A stretch of DNA of 64,000 bases from Phosphoribacter sp037045045 (GCA_037045045.1 JBAOHL010000004.1:439013-503012), one strand, 5' to 3'. Counted from the first letter of the stretch, positions 41,665 to 51,184 are shown. Numbers and translations are program-made. The notes: generated from the letters alone by a model not told the origin.

Positions 41665-42111
41665 GTGAAGATCATTCTCACCCACGAGGTGAGCGGGCTG
41701 GGGGCCGCCGGGGACGTCGTCGACGTCAAGGACGGCTACGCCCGCAACTACCTGTTCCCCCGCTCACTGGCCACCTCCTGGACCCGCGGCGGCCAGAAGC
41801 AGGTCGACTCCATCGTCAAGGCCCGGGCGGCTCGGGAGATCAAGAGCTTCGACGAGGCCCGGGCGGCCAAGGCCCGGCTCGAGTCGACCGCGGTGACCGT
41901 CGCGGCCAAGGCCGGCAAGAGCGGCCGACTCTTCGGAGCCGTGAGCAACGCCGACATCGCGGCCGCGGTGCGCGCTGCCGGCGGCCCGGAGTTGGACAAG
42001 CGCACGATCGAGGTCCGCGGCCACATCAAGTCGACCGGCTCGTACGAGGCCCTGGTGCGCCTGCACTCGGACGTGCAGGCCACGGTCGGCTTCGAGGTCG
42101 TCCCGGCCTGA
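41665..42111 (+). CDS. rplI: 50S ribosomal protein L9
   Basis: GTG 41665 gives 148 residues. The N-terminal rRNA-binding domain has VKDGYARNYLFPRSLA, a long central helix follows, and the C-terminal domain has LFGAVSNADIAAAVRAAGG and the IKSTGSYEALVRLHSDV segment. It is the last gene of the ribosomal operon. In many relatives dnaB follows; here dnaB lies 14 kb further on. Confidence 0.97.
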   Translation: MKIILTHEVSGLGAAGDVVDVKDGYARNYLFPRSLATSWTRGGQKQVDSIVKARAAREIKSFDEARAAKARLESTAVTVAAKAGKSGRLFGAVSNADIAAAVRAAGGPELDKRTIEVRGHIKSTGSYEALVRLHSDVQATVGFEVVPA

Positions 42112-42183
42112 CGGTCGTCCGGACCCGGTGCGGGGTCGATCTCACGACGGGTGATGTGCCCGCCTCGGGACATTTGCCAATCG

Positions 42184-42213
42184 TTTACCTCTGACATGCA
42201 ATGGCGTTACCCT
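42184..42213 (+). promoter_or_regulatory. Promoter candidate for LCP gene
   Basis: A -35-like TTTACC (42184-42189) and a -10-like TACCCT (42208-42213) are separated by 18 bp, in a locally AT-richer stretch 38 bp before the ATG at 42251. Confidence 0.4.
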
Positions 42214-42250
42214 TGCCGTACTCCCGCCACGGGCCATCCGTGCCGGGAGA

Positions 42251-43498
42251 ATGCACACGGGGGGCCAGCGCAGCCGGCCCGCGCCCGGCGACCAGCGGGA
42301 CACGTCGGGAGCGTCGCCGGCTTCGCTGTCCGCCCTCGGGGTCGCACCTGCGGGGGTGTTTCGCGTGGCCGAGTCGGGGGACTTGTCATCCGTCGAGGTC
42401 TTCGACTTCGGATCGGCTGGCGATGAAGCGCCGAGATCGCAGCGGCCCGGTGCGGGACAGCGACGACCTCGAGCGTTGCGTGTCCTGGGGGTCCTCGTCG
42501 CGGTACTCGTCCTGGTGGCCGCCGGCTTCGTCGGACGAGTGGCCACGATGGTCCACGACATCGCCCGCGTGGATGCGCAGATTCCCGAGCACTTGCGTCC
42601 GTCTGCGGTGGCCCCCCCACAGGCCGAGAGCGCGGGTGGGCCCCCGCTGACGATCCTCATCGCCGGGGTCGACAACGGCGACAATCCGACCGGCGTCGCC
42701 GACGCCATCCGCAGTGGCCAGTGGCAGCCTGGGCGGTTCCGATCGGACACGCTCATGGTTCTGCACCTGAGCGGGGACCGGCGCGCGGCATACGTCGTCT
42801 CCATTCCTCGGGACACCCTCGTACCCATCGAGGGGCACGGTCGGACGAAGATCAACGCGGCGTTCTCCTACGGCGGGATGCCGCTCATGCAACTCACCGT
42901 CGAGCAGTTCACCGGCGTGCGGATGGACCATGTCGCGATCGTCGACTGGTACGGCCTTCGAGACCTCTCGTTGGCCCTCGGCGGAGTGACCGTGACCGTC
43001 GCCGAGGACGTCCGGGACCCCATCAGCGGGCGGACCTGGACCAAGGGGACGCACAACCTGCAGGGCAGCGACGTCCTGGCCTACGTACGGATGCGGTATG
43101 GGCTCACCGGCGGCGACCTGGACCGAATCCAGAGGCAGCAGAACGTCATTCGCGAGATGCTGCGCAAGCTCGTATCCGCGGGCACCCTGGCCAATCCGCT
43201 CACATTGTCGCGGTCTGTCGAAGCCATCACGTCCAACGTCGTCCTCGACTCGGGGTTCACCGACGCCGAGATCCGGGACCTGGCCGTCCAGTGCCGAGGT
43301 CTGCGTCCAGCTGACGTGCACTTCCTCACCGCCCCCATCGCCGGCGCGTCGACCACCCCTGACGGGGCCAGCGTGCTGCTGCCCAAGGTCGAGGAAACGA
43401 GGGAGTTGTTCGCCGCGCTGGCGCGCGACGATTTTGGCGCGTACCTGCAGGCCCACCCCGACGTCGCCCAACTGCGTGCTCCGGACCAGGTGCGGTGA
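42251..43498 (+). CDS. LytR-CpsA-Psr (LCP) family protein
   Basis: This 415-residue protein has a cytoplasmic N-terminus of about 75 residues and one membrane span (ALRVLGVLVAVLVLVAAGFVG). The extracytoplasmic LCP domain has LTILIAGVDNGD, RSDTLMVLHLSGDRRAAYVVS (in part), SIPRDTLVPIEGHGRTKINAA (in part), GLRDLSLALGGVTV and YVRMRYGLTGGDLDRIQRQQ. The Arg and Asp residues that bind the polyprenyl-phosphate head are in these motifs. LCP enzymes move wall polymers (arabinogalactan, teichoic acid or capsule) from lipid carrier to peptidoglycan. It starts a unit 139 bp after rplI. Confidence 0.92.
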   Translation: MHTGGQRSRPAPGDQRDTSGASPASLSALGVAPAGVFRVAESGDLSSVEVFDFGSAGDEAPRSQRPGAGQRRPRALRVLGVLVAVLVLVAAGFVGRVATMVHDIARVDAQIPEHLRPSAVAPPQAESAGGPPLTILIAGVDNGDNPTGVADAIRSGQWQPGRFRSDTLMVLHLSGDRRAAYVVSIPRDTLVPIEGHGRTKINAAFSYGGMPLMQLTVEQFTGVRMDHVAIVDWYGLRDLSLALGGVTVTVAEDVRDPISGRTWTKGTHNLQGSDVLAYVRMRYGLTGGDLDRIQRQQNVIREMLRKLVSAGTLANPLTLSRSVEAITSNVVLDSGFTDAEIRDLAVQCRGLRPADVHFLTAPIAGASTTPDGASVLLPKVEETRELFAALARDDFGAYLQAHPDVAQLRAPDQVR

Positions 43499-43539
43499 CG
43501 GGTCGGGCTGGGCCCGCTGCGGACCGGTTCGGCGCCGGC

Positions 43540-44073
43540 TCAGTCGGGGCGGGCCACGGTGTCCATGGCGACCGCCGCGACGCCGATGCCGACCGCGATG
43601 GCCAGCCAGAGAAACCCATCGCCACCGTGCTGCAGCACCCGAGCGACGGGACTGGCCGGGTTCGCGAGGTCGATCACCGCTAGGGCTCCGGCGAGCACCA
43701 GCGCGACGTTTCGCCCGAGGGTCCACCCGGTCACCGGGTGCTCGCCGATTCCGAAGCACGCGCACGACACCCGTTCCCGGCGCCACACCAGCCGGGCGAT
43801 GAGCGCGAGGTAACCCAACAGAAGCGCCGCTGCCGCGCTGACGAATCCCCAGCGCAGGGGCGTCGGCGCGAGCACCGAGCCGGCGGCCAAGCCCAGCTCC
43901 GCCCAGGGATGGGCTCTCACCAACCAGGCCCGACGCAGGGGCAGCGGGACGCGGAGGCCGACGAACGAGACCGGTCCCTGCTCGGGGTGCCGCAGCTTCC
44001 CGACAGCGGCGATGGCCAGGACCGCGGCGACGGCCAGCGGCGCCACGACGAGAGCGTCGGGTGGGTCCGGCAT
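43540..44073 (-). CDS. MauE/DoxX-like membrane protein
   Basis: The 177-residue product has four or five membrane spans, with PLAVAAVLAIAAVGKLRHPEQ at the start. A central Cys pair follows a basic loop (RRERVSCACFGIGEHPVTG), typical of MauE-type proteins that support thiol redox chemistry in methylamine-dehydrogenase maturation and related systems. No mauD or other partner is nearby; it is 9 bp from the MATE gene in the same direction. The substrate is unknown. Confidence 0.75.
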   Translation of the reverse strand: MPDPPDALVVAPLAVAAVLAIAAVGKLRHPEQGPVSFVGLRVPLPLRRAWLVRAHPWAELGLAAGSVLAPTPLRWGFVSAAAALLLGYLALIARLVWRRERVSCACFGIGEHPVTGWTLGRNVALVLAGALAVIDLANPASPVARVLQHGGDGFLWLAIAVGIGVAAVAMDTVARPD

Positions 44074-44082
44074 CGCAGCAGG

Positions 44083-45426
44083 CTACCGGCCACGGCCAAT
44101 TCCGGTGACCAGCCACCGGTCCCCGCGCATCCGCCACCCGAGGGTGGCCGCGCGCACCAGCATGAACCCGACATACGCCAACCACAGCCCGACGAGACCT
44201 GCCTGTGGCCCGCTGCGCTGACCGATCAATCGGGCCATCCACACCATCGGCAGGTATGCCGCGAGGGACACGGCCATCGCTGCCGCGAGGTAGCGGTGGT
44301 CACCGGCTCCCATGAGCACTCCGTCCCCGACGAACACATACCCAGAGACCACCTGCCCGGCCGCGACGACGATCAGCGCGCCCGCGGCATACCGCACGAC
44401 GACGGGGTCGGTAGTGAACAGCGTGAGCAGCATCGGCCTGATCGCGACGAGTGCCACGCCGACCACCAGGCCGAATCCGACCCCCCAGCGCAGCAGCCGC
44501 GACGTCGCCGCTCGGGCCGCGTCGGCGCGCCCGGCACCGAGGTCGCGCCCGACGATCGCTTGGGCGGCGATGGCGAGCGCGTCGAGGGCGAAGGCGAGGA
44601 AGGACCACAGCGTCGCGCTGATCTGGTGGGCCGCGAGGGCGGGGTCGCCGAACGAGGCAGCGGCGCCGACGGTGAGCAGCAGGACCAGCCGCAGCGCCAC
44701 GGTCCGGCCGAACAGGGCAGCGCCGTGGAGGGCGGCGGCCAGGACCCGGCCGGGGTGGGGTCGCAGGGGAGTGCTGGCCTCGCGGGCCCGGCGCACGAGG
44801 ACCACGACGAGCCCGCCGGCCATGGCGGTCTGCGCCACCAGCGTCCCGAAGGCCGAGCCGGCGATCCCGAAATCCAGGACCGTGACGAGCACCAGGTTGA
44901 GGACGACGTTCGCGCCGAACCCGATGACCGAGACGACCAATGGCGTGCGAGTGTCCAACAGCCCGCGCAGGACTCCGGTGACGGCCAGCGAGGCGAGCAT
45001 GGCGGGCAACCCGAATGCGGCGATCCGCAAGTACGTCGCGGCCTGGTCGCGGACGGCGTCGCTCGCACCGAAGGCCCCCGCCAGCGGGTATGCCGCGCCC
45101 GCCACGATCGCCGCGACGACGACGCCGATGGCCAGGGACAGCCACAGCCCGTCCAGCCCCGCGGCCAAAGCTCCCCGGGTGGAGCCGGCGCCGAGCTGTC
45201 GCGCGACCGAGGCGGTCGTCGCGTAGGCGAGGAAGACGAACAGGCCGGCCGCGGTCAGCAGCACCGCCCCAGCCACTCCGAGCCCCGCCAATGGGATGGT
45301 GCCGACATGCCCGATGATCGCGGAGTCTGCGAGCAGAAACAGCGGTTCGGCCACGAGGGCGAGGAAGGCGGGTACGGCCAGGGCAAGGACCTCTCGCCGC
45401 TGGGCCCGGCCGGGCGGTGCGCTCAC
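44083..45426 (-). CDS. MATE-family efflux transporter (DinF-like)
   Basis: GTG 45426 gives 447 residues. The frame remains open upstream through the 155-bp repeats, but that part is not conserved in composition. Twelve spans show the MATE pattern: REVLALAVPAFLALVAEPLF, DSAIIGHVGTIPLAGLGVA, then LRIAAFGLPAMLASLAVTGVL (in part) and DTRTPLVVSVIGFGANVVLN. It exports cations, drugs or lipids against H+ or Na+. DinF members are known from actinobacteria near the ribosomal operon. Confidence 0.9.
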   Translation of the reverse strand: MSAPPGRAQRREVLALAVPAFLALVAEPLFLLADSAIIGHVGTIPLAGLGVAGAVLLTAAGLFVFLAYATTASVARQLGAGSTRGALAAGLDGLWLSLAIGVVVAAIVAGAAYPLAGAFGASDAVRDQAATYLRIAAFGLPAMLASLAVTGVLRGLLDTRTPLVVSVIGFGANVVLNLVLVTVLDFGIAGSAFGTLVAQTAMAGGLVVVLVRRAREASTPLRPHPGRVLAAALHGAALFGRTVALRLVLLLTVGAAASFGDPALAAHQISATLWSFLAFALDALAIAAQAIVGRDLGAGRADAARAATSRLLRWGVGFGLVVGVALVAIRPMLLTLFTTDPVVVRYAAGALIVVAAGQVVSGYVFVGDGVLMGAGDHRYLAAAMAVSLAAYLPMVWMARLIGQRSGPQAGLVGLWLAYVGFMLVRAATLGWRMRGDRWLVTGIGRGR

Positions 45427-45462
45427 GGTGCCCGAGCCTAGGTGGGCCCCGGGGGCCGACGC

Positions 45463-45927
45463 GCGCGGATTCCGCGCAGGCGGTGCCCGGTGGGTCTGCC
45501 GGGTATCGCGACCGGCGTGACCGGCGCAGCTCCCCGGGCCCGCGCGGCATCCGCGCTCAAGCCGCCTTTGTGAGTGGAGCCGACTCGGGCCGACCTCGGT
45601 GAGAGGAGCCGCAACTCGCGCGGATTCCGCGCAGGCGGTGCCCGGTGGGTCTGCCGGGTATCGCGACCGGCGTGACCGGCGCAGCTCCCCGGGCCCGCGC
45701 GGCATCCGCGCTCAAGCCGCCTTTGTGAGTGGAGCCGACTCGGGCCGACCTCGGTGAGAGGAGCCGCAACTCGCGCGGATTCCGCGCAGGCGGTGCCCGG
45801 TGGGTCTGCCGGGTATCGCGACCGGCGTGACCGGCGCAGCTCCCCGGGCCCGCGCGGCATCCGCGCTCAAGCCGCCTTTGTGAGTGGAGCCGACTCGGGC
45901 CGACCTCGGTGAGAGGAGCCGCAACGT
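45463..45927. repeat. Three-unit 155-bp tandem repeat
   Basis: Units start with GCGCGGATTCCGCGCAGG at 45463, 45618 and 45773 and appear almost identical. Each contains GGGTATCGCGACCGGCGTGA and ends in AGGAGCCGCAACTC; the last unit turns into CGTCGCTTCGAGG instead. Because 155 is not a multiple of 3, long frames through the array change register at each unit and do not encode a repeat protein. With the next array it fills the 770-bp gap between the MATE and ABC genes. Confidence 0.92.
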
Positions 45928-46035
45928 CGCTTCGAGGGCCCCGAAGGAACCGTTCGGCTCCACTCGCGAGGGGTGGTCGGGCGCCGGTGCAGTCGGGTTC
46001 CATCCACCGCCCGAGGGCAGCCCAGGACTCGACGG

Positions 46036-46195
46036 CCTACCGACGCGGGATGCCGCCAAACCGCAGCGACAGCGTCCTACCGACGCGGGATGCCGCCAAA
46101 CCGCAGCGACAGCGTCCTACCGACGCGGGATGCCGCCAAACCGCAGCGACAGCGTCCTACCGACGCGGGATGCCGCCGAACCGCAGCGACAGCGT
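46036..46195. repeat. Four-unit 40-bp tandem repeat
   Basis: Units start with CCTACCGACGCGGGATGCCG at 46036, 46076, 46116 and 46156. The fourth has one A-to-G change. The array ends exactly at the stop codon of the ABC ATPase gene (CTA at 46197). There are no spacers, so it is not a CRISPR array. Confidence 0.92.
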
Positions 46196-46196
46196 C

Positions 46197-47093
46197 CTAC
46201 TCGGGGAGCCCGGCTTCGAGGTGATGGACATGCTCGACCTCTGCCTCGGTGTGCGGGTGGCGAGCCTTAGCGGCCTGGATCTGGCGATAGACGTGCCCGC
46301 GCAGCTCGGTGAACCGGGGCATCGATCGAGTGCCAAGCTGGTCGCGGTCGTCGGGCAGGTCGATGTCGAGGTCCTCCTGGACCACCGTCGGCGAGCTCGA
46401 GAGGATGATGACTCGCTCGCCGAGGTACACCGACTCGTCGATGTCGTGGGTGACGAACAGGAAGGTCACCCCGAGCTTGTGCCAGATGTCCCGCACCAGG
46501 TCCTCGAGGTCGGCCCGGGTCTGGGCATCCACGGCGGCGAACGGCTCGTCCATGAGCAGGACCTTGGGTCGGTAGGCCACCGCCCGTGCGATGGCCACGC
46601 GTTGCTGCATGCCGCCGGACAGTTGCCAGGGGTACAGGCTGGCCGCGTGGCTCAACCCCACCGCATCCAAGGCCTCATCGACGACCTGACGCATCTCGGC
46701 CTTGGGAATCTTGGCGTTCTTTAGCGGGAGCTCGATGTTGTGCTGCACGTTCATCCACGGGAAGAGTGACCGGCCGTACTCCTGGAAGACGACGGCCATC
46801 CCCTTGGGCGGCCCGCTGACGAGCTCACCGGCCAGGTGCACCTGCCCGCGGGTCGGGCGCAACAGGCCCGAAATGCACTTCAGCAGGGTCGTCTTGCCGC
46901 AGCCGGAAGGGCCGACGAGACAGGCCAGCTCACCGTCGCGGACGTCGAAGGACAAGTCGCGCAGCGCCTCCACCGGTCCGGACTCGCTGTGGTAGGTCTT
47001 CTGGATGTTGCGCACCGACAGCAGGATGTCGGTGCGCTGGGCCCGGGCGCTCGGGCCGCTGCCGCGGGGTGTTGCTGCCGCGTCATCCGGCAT
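46197..47093 (-). CDS. ABC transporter ATPase, SsuB/TauB type
   Basis: This 298-residue protein has Walker A GPSGCGKTT, Q loop VVFQEYGRSLFPWMNVQHN, signature LSGGMQQRVAIARA, Walker B KVLLMDEPF and the switch His in FVTHDIDES. It powers import together with the two permeases encoded immediately upstream; the ATG at 47093 overlaps the permease stop by 11 bp. The group serves nitrate, sulfonate, taurine or thiamine-precursor uptake. Its stop codon abuts the 40-bp repeat array. Confidence 0.93.
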   Translation of the reverse strand: MPDDAAATPRGSGPSARAQRTDILLSVRNIQKTYHSESGPVEALRDLSFDVRDGELACLVGPSGCGKTTLLKCISGLLRPTRGQVHLAGELVSGPPKGMAVVFQEYGRSLFPWMNVQHNIELPLKNAKIPKAEMRQVVDEALDAVGLSHAASLYPWQLSGGMQQRVAIARAVAYRPKVLLMDEPFAAVDAQTRADLEDLVRDIWHKLGVTFLFVTHDIDESVYLGERVIILSSSPTVVQEDLDIDLPDDRDQLGTRSMPRFTELRGHVYRQIQAAKARHPHTEAEVEHVHHLEAGLPE

Positions 47094-47856
47094 GGTCGAC
47101 CTCCCTCTGGCCGTAGTACCACGAGAGCACCCGGCGTGAGACGAACTGGTAGAGCACAGACAAGGCGATGCCGAGCAGCCCGAGCACGGCGATGCCGCTC
47201 CACATCTCGGGAACGGAGAACGATCGCTGGAACTGGACGATGGTGAAACCCAGACCGGCCGACGAAGCGAACATCTCGGAGATCACCATAAGGATGAGCC
47301 CCAACGAGAGCGCCTGACGGACCCCGGCGAAGATCTGCGGGCCGGCCGAGGGCACGACGAGCGTGAAGATCCGGGACGCCCCGTGGATGCGGTAGACCCG
47401 GCAAGTGTCCGTGAGCACGTCATCGACGGCCCGGACGCCCTCGACGGTGTTGAGCAGCACCGGCCAGATGCACCCGGAGACGATGACGAGGACCTTCATC
47501 GCGTCGTTGACGCCGAGCAGCAGCATGAGGATGGGGACCATGACCGGCGGGGGAATCGCTCGGAGGAACTCCAGCACGGGTTCGGTCATCGCGCGCAGCA
47601 CCCGATTGGACCCGATGAGCAGACCCGCGGCGATCCCCAGGGTGATGGCCAGGACCACACCGACGATCAGCCGCAGGACACTGGGGACGACGTCCTCGAT
47701 GAAGCGCGGCCCGATCCACACGTTCCCGAGGGTCTGAACGAGCTGGACCGGTTTGGGGACGAAGAAGTTCGTCGAGTTCACGCTGAGCAGATGCCACAGC
47801 AGGATGAGGCCGATCGGGAGGCCGATGGCCGTGAGGGTGCGCCGCACGGGGCTCAC
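47083..47856 (-). CDS. ABC transporter permease (SsuC-like), second
   Basis: GTG 47856 overlaps the stop of the first permease (GTGA) and gives 257 residues. It has six spans and the EAA-type loop, which here reads CRVYRIHGASRIFTLVVPSA. It starts SPVRRTLTAIGLPIGLILL and ends RRVLSWYYGQREVDHAG. Two different permeases imply a heterodimeric channel with a single ATPase type. Confidence 0.9.
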   Translation of the reverse strand: MSPVRRTLTAIGLPIGLILLWHLLSVNSTNFFVPKPVQLVQTLGNVWIGPRFIEDVVPSVLRLIVGVVLAITLGIAAGLLIGSNRVLRAMTEPVLEFLRAIPPPVMVPILMLLLGVNDAMKVLVIVSGCIWPVLLNTVEGVRAVDDVLTDTCRVYRIHGASRIFTLVVPSAGPQIFAGVRQALSLGLILMVISEMFASSAGLGFTIVQFQRSFSVPEMWSGIAVLGLLGIALSVLYQFVSRRVLSWYYGQREVDHAG

Positions 47857-48641
47857 ACGTGCACCTCCGCACGGACCGAGGGATGCCAGGCGAGGACCTT
47901 GCGTTCGACCCACCGCATCCCGATGTTGATGACGACGCCGATCAGCCCGGTGAACAGGACGAGGGCGTACATCGGCGTCGCGGCGCCGCCGGACTGGGCC
48001 AGGGCGATCTCCCGGCCGAGGCCAGGGTTGCCGATGATGAGCTCGGCGGTCACCGCGAGGATGAGTGCGACGGCCGCCCCCAGGCGCATCCCGGTCATGA
48101 CGTAGGGCAACGCGGTCGGCCAGGTGACGTGGCGGATCCGGGCCAGCCGGCCGAGGCCGTAGCTACGGGCGGTGTTCTCCGCGACCATGTCGACGTCGGT
48201 GACCCCGGACAGCACCTGGATGAGGATTTGCCAGAAGGCCGCGTAGATGATGAGCATCAGCGCCGATTGGATCCGCACCCCGAACAGCAGCACGGCCAGG
48301 GGGATGAGAGCGACCGAGGGGATCGGACGGAGGAACTCGATCGTCGAGTGGGTGACCTCGCGCAGGGTGCGGTTCGTCCCGATGACCAAACCGACGAACA
48401 CGGCCAAGGCCGCGGCGATGAGCAGCCCGATGGCCCAGCTGAGCATGGTGTCCCACACCGCCACCCAGAAGGCGGTAAGCGTGAGGTTCGTGCCGAAGGC
48501 CGCGAGGATCTGACTGATCGGCGGGAGGTACTTCTGGTCGATCAGCCCGAGCCGGGGGACGACCTCGCCCAAGGCGAGGGCCAGGGCTACCCCGACCAGA
48601 CCGAGCACACCCGCCGGCAGGGAGCCGGCGCGCGACCTCAT
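47853..48641 (-). CDS. ABC transporter permease (SsuC-like), first
   Basis: This 262-residue protein has six membrane spans. The EAA loop reads ARSYGLGRLARIRHVTWPTA, then LPYVMTGMRLGAAVALILAV. The family signature EFLRPIPSVALIPLAVLLFG is clear. Its gene follows the binding-protein gene by 34 bp and overlaps the second permease, so the order is binding protein, permease, permease, ATPase. Confidence 0.9.
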   Translation of the reverse strand: MRSRAGSLPAGVLGLVGVALALALGEVVPRLGLIDQKYLPPISQILAAFGTNLTLTAFWVAVWDTMLSWAIGLLIAAALAVFVGLVIGTNRTLREVTHSTIEFLRPIPSVALIPLAVLLFGVRIQSALMLIIYAAFWQILIQVLSGVTDVDMVAENTARSYGLGRLARIRHVTWPTALPYVMTGMRLGAAVALILAVTAELIIGNPGLGREIALAQSGGAATPMYALVLFTGLIGVVINIGMRWVERKVLAWHPSVRAEVHV

Positions 48642-48675
48642 GGTCGGCTCACCTCGGGCCTGGCGCCCTCACTCG

Positions 48676-49656
48676 TCACGAGGGCGGCAGGATCGCGCTG
48701 ACGTTGACCGCCTTGGAGACCGTGCCGTACTTGAGCACGGAGTCGGCCAGCTTCTGGACCGCGTCGCGGTGGAAATCGGCCTGGAACCGAGGCAACACCA
48801 TCTTGGATCGCGCGTCCGCGTCGATCTTCGTGTACGTACCGACGATGTCGCGGACGTCCTGGGGGTGGGTGTTGGCGTAGTCGAGCGCCTTCTTCATCCC
48901 ACGCTGGAAGGCCGCGACGATGTCCTTCTTCGAGTCGAAGCTGTCCGACTTGGTGAAGTACCCGGCGATGTCGAGGTTGGCGTCGAAGTCGACGAAGTTG
49001 TTCGTCACGATTCGCGAACCGGAGGCCAGGCTGGCGCTCAGGAACGGCTCGAGCATCCACGCCGCGTCGATCTGGCCCCGGTCGAGGGCCGCTGGGGTGT
49101 CGGGGAAGGCCACCTCGACGAACTTGATCGTCTTAGGGTCCCCACCGGCCTCTTCGACGACCTTGCGGATCGTCGTGTCGCCGATGTTCGACAGGTTGTT
49201 CACCGACACCGTCTTGCCGGCCAGGTCGGCTGGAGTCTTGATGGGGGAGTCTCCCTTGACCACGACTGCCCCGAAGTCGGGCTTCTTGCCCGAGGTGGTC
49301 ACGCCGTTGCTCACATAGCGCAGAGTCAGACCCTTGTCGACGGCGACCATCGTCGACACGGGGTTGCCGAAGCCGATGTCGAAGGATCCGCCGACGACGC
49401 CGGACACCGCGGCCGCGCCGCCGGTGACCTGGGTGAGCTTGACGTTGAGACCCTCTTCGGCAAAGAAGCCCTTGCTCACCCCGAGGAAGGCCGGAGAGCA
49501 GTCGACGATCGGGATGACCGCGACGTTGACTTCCTTGGCCCCGGCAGCCGGGCCTGCGGAGCCCGTGGTGGTGGACCCGCTTGGCGACCCGGAACTGCAG
49601 GCCGCCAGGGCGGCGAGGGCGGCTGCGGCGAGGACGGACAGGTACTTGCGGGTCAT
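48676..49656 (-). CDS. ABC substrate-binding lipoprotein (SsuA/NMT1-like)
   Basis: ATG 49656 gives 326 residues. The signal peptide ends in lipobox LAAC (SVLAAAALAALAACSSG). The mature protein has the NMT1/THI5-like fold: VNVAVIPIVDCSPAFLGVSKG, GLNVKLTQVTGG, VGGSFDIGFGNPVSTMVAV, TPADLAGKTVSVNNLSN and DAAWMLEPFLSASLASG. It captures a small organic anion or precursor outside the membrane; the ligand is not predictable. The 259 bp upstream hold no gene and no riboswitch I recognise. Confidence 0.9.
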   Translation of the reverse strand: MTRKYLSVLAAAALAALAACSSGSPSGSTTTGSAGPAAGAKEVNVAVIPIVDCSPAFLGVSKGFFAEEGLNVKLTQVTGGAAAVSGVVGGSFDIGFGNPVSTMVAVDKGLTLRYVSNGVTTSGKKPDFGAVVVKGDSPIKTPADLAGKTVSVNNLSNIGDTTIRKVVEEAGGDPKTIKFVEVAFPDTPAALDRGQIDAAWMLEPFLSASLASGSRIVTNNFVDFDANLDIAGYFTKSDSFDSKKDIVAAFQRGMKKALDYANTHPQDVRDIVGTYTKIDADARSKMVLPRFQADFHRDAVQKLADSVLKYGTVSKAVNVSAILPPS

Positions 49657-49915
49657 CGCGACTCCCGGTGCGTGGTGGTATGCCGGGTCGGCACTACGGT
49701 CCCCGCGTCCGACGGCGGCCTTCCAGGATTGAACCCGGCCCGTAACGACAGCGTCAAGGCACTCGACCCTCCGTGACCGAGTCGATACCGCACAGCAGAA
49801 CCGCGCTGCCCTCGGGCGACCCCGGGGGCAGCGCGCGGGTCGGGACAGGGTGCCCTCGAGCCCCGGGAGGTCGTGACCCGGCGCCGCCCCCGAGATACGG
49901 CGCCGGGCCACGGGC

Positions 49916-51184
49916 TCAATCTGTTGACCGCCAGGCGGCGCGCAGGCTCACCCGACCGCGCGTTTGCAGCAGGGAACGGCGGTAGATCCGCTCGCCGACG
50001 AGAATCGTCGCCGCGGCGAAGGCCAGGGTCAGCACGAGGGCGACCACCGGCTCCCACCAGGAGGCCTCGCCGGTGACGACCCGTCCGGGCATGGTGATCG
50101 CCGAGAGGATCGGGACGAACGAGGCGACGGCCTTGGCGGCGCCCTGGACGCTCAAGCCGACGACGAACGCCATGACGAGGATCATCGTCAGCGGGGTGGT
50201 CGTCGACTGCAGGTCCTCGCTGCGCGAGGCGAGCGCTCCGGCCACGGCCCACATGCACGCCAGGGCGACGAACCCGGCGAGGAAGAACACCAGGAACCAC
50301 CCGATCCCGCCGAGCAGTGCCGCAACCGGGAGAGCCTGTTTGGTGACGGTCACGCCGACGAGGCCGACCACGGCATACAGGGCCATCTGACCGAACGCGA
50401 GCATCGTGTTGCCAAGGACCTTGCCGACGAGCAACTGTCGGACCGGGATCGCCGTGGTGAGGATTTCGACGATGCGCGACTGCTTCTCCTCGACGACCGA
50501 GTTCGCGATCTGGATGCCGAACATCAGCGCGGCCATGTAGAAGAGGATCGCGAAGGCGAAGGCCAGCACCTTGCGCGGGCCCGAGCTGGCCGGATCGACC
50601 GGTTCGAGGCTCGTCGTGGCCAACGTCGACCCGGCCGCCAGCGCGGTCGTGGAGGTGCCGGCGGCCTTGGCGTTGGCGTCGATGGTCGTGTCGCGCACGG
50701 TCTGGGCCAGCTCGGTTCGCAGCGTGTCGTCCGGCTCCTTCGCCGTCGTCAGAGTCCACTGCCCGGTGCCGCGGGTGAGCAGCGCGTCGACCTCGCCGGC
50801 GCGCACGAGCCGCTCGCCCTCGGCCGTGGTGGGGACCTCGCGCACGAGCAGTCGGTTCTTCTCGTCGGCGGCCGCCACGCGAGTCGCGGTCGCGGTGACG
50901 ACCTCGCGGGCTCCGGTGTCGACGACGGCAACCGTGCGCACCGACTCTTGGCCGGCGAACAGGGCCTGCACACCGAAGGTTGCCGCGAGCAGCGTGAGCG
51001 TCAGCACCGTGGAGACGAGGAAGTTGCGGTCGGTGAGCCGGACGATGACCTCGCGGACGGCGACGATCCGCCACGACGGGACGCGATCCGGGGACTCGGC
51101 AGCGGCCGGTATGCCGCCCTGCTGGCGCGCGGACACGAGCGCGGGGTTGGAGTCGGCGCGGGCCGGAAAGGTCCGGGCGTTCAT
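49916..51184 (-). CDS. ABC-2 type exporter permease (NatB-like)
   Basis: This 422-residue protein has one N-terminal span (FLVSTVLTLTLLAATFGVQAL in part), an extracytoplasmic domain of about 150 residues, and five or more C-terminal spans (ILFYMAALMFGIQIANSVVEE in part; VVALVLTLAFAAATILVGE). EEKQSRIVEILTTAIPVRQL is the NatB/YhaP signature. The ATG overlaps the ATPase stop (ATGA). It exports an unknown substrate together with that ATPase and is probably controlled by the upstream two-component system. Confidence 0.88.
   Translation of the reverse strand: MNARTFPARADSNPALVSARQQGGIPAAAESPDRVPSWRIVAVREVIVRLTDRNFLVSTVLTLTLLAATFGVQALFAGQESVRTVAVVDTGAREVVTATATRVAAADEKNRLLVREVPTTAEGERLVRAGEVDALLTRGTGQWTLTTAKEPDDTLRTELAQTVRDTTIDANAKAAGTSTTALAAGSTLATTSLEPVDPASSGPRKVLAFAFAILFYMAALMFGIQIANSVVEEKQSRIVEILTTAIPVRQLLVGKVLGNTMLAFGQMALYAVVGLVGVTVTKQALPVAALLGGIGWFLVFFLAGFVALACMWAVAGALASRSEDLQSTTTPLTMILVMAFVVGLSVQGAAKAVASFVPILSAITMPGRVVTGEASWWEPVVALVLTLAFAAATILVGERIYRRSLLQTRGRVSLRAAWRSTD

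Noticed and set aside
45427..45927. MATE protein with long repeated N-terminus
   Set aside because: The open frame through the 155-bp repeats changes register at each unit and lacks MATE features; the GTG at 45426 is the family start.
46036..46195. CRISPR array
   Set aside because: Four 40-bp units are directly adjacent with no spacers and no cas genes; it is an ordinary tandem repeat.
49657..49915. Riboswitch upstream of the SsuABC-like operon
   Set aside because: No conserved TPP or SAM pairing elements could be recognised by eye.
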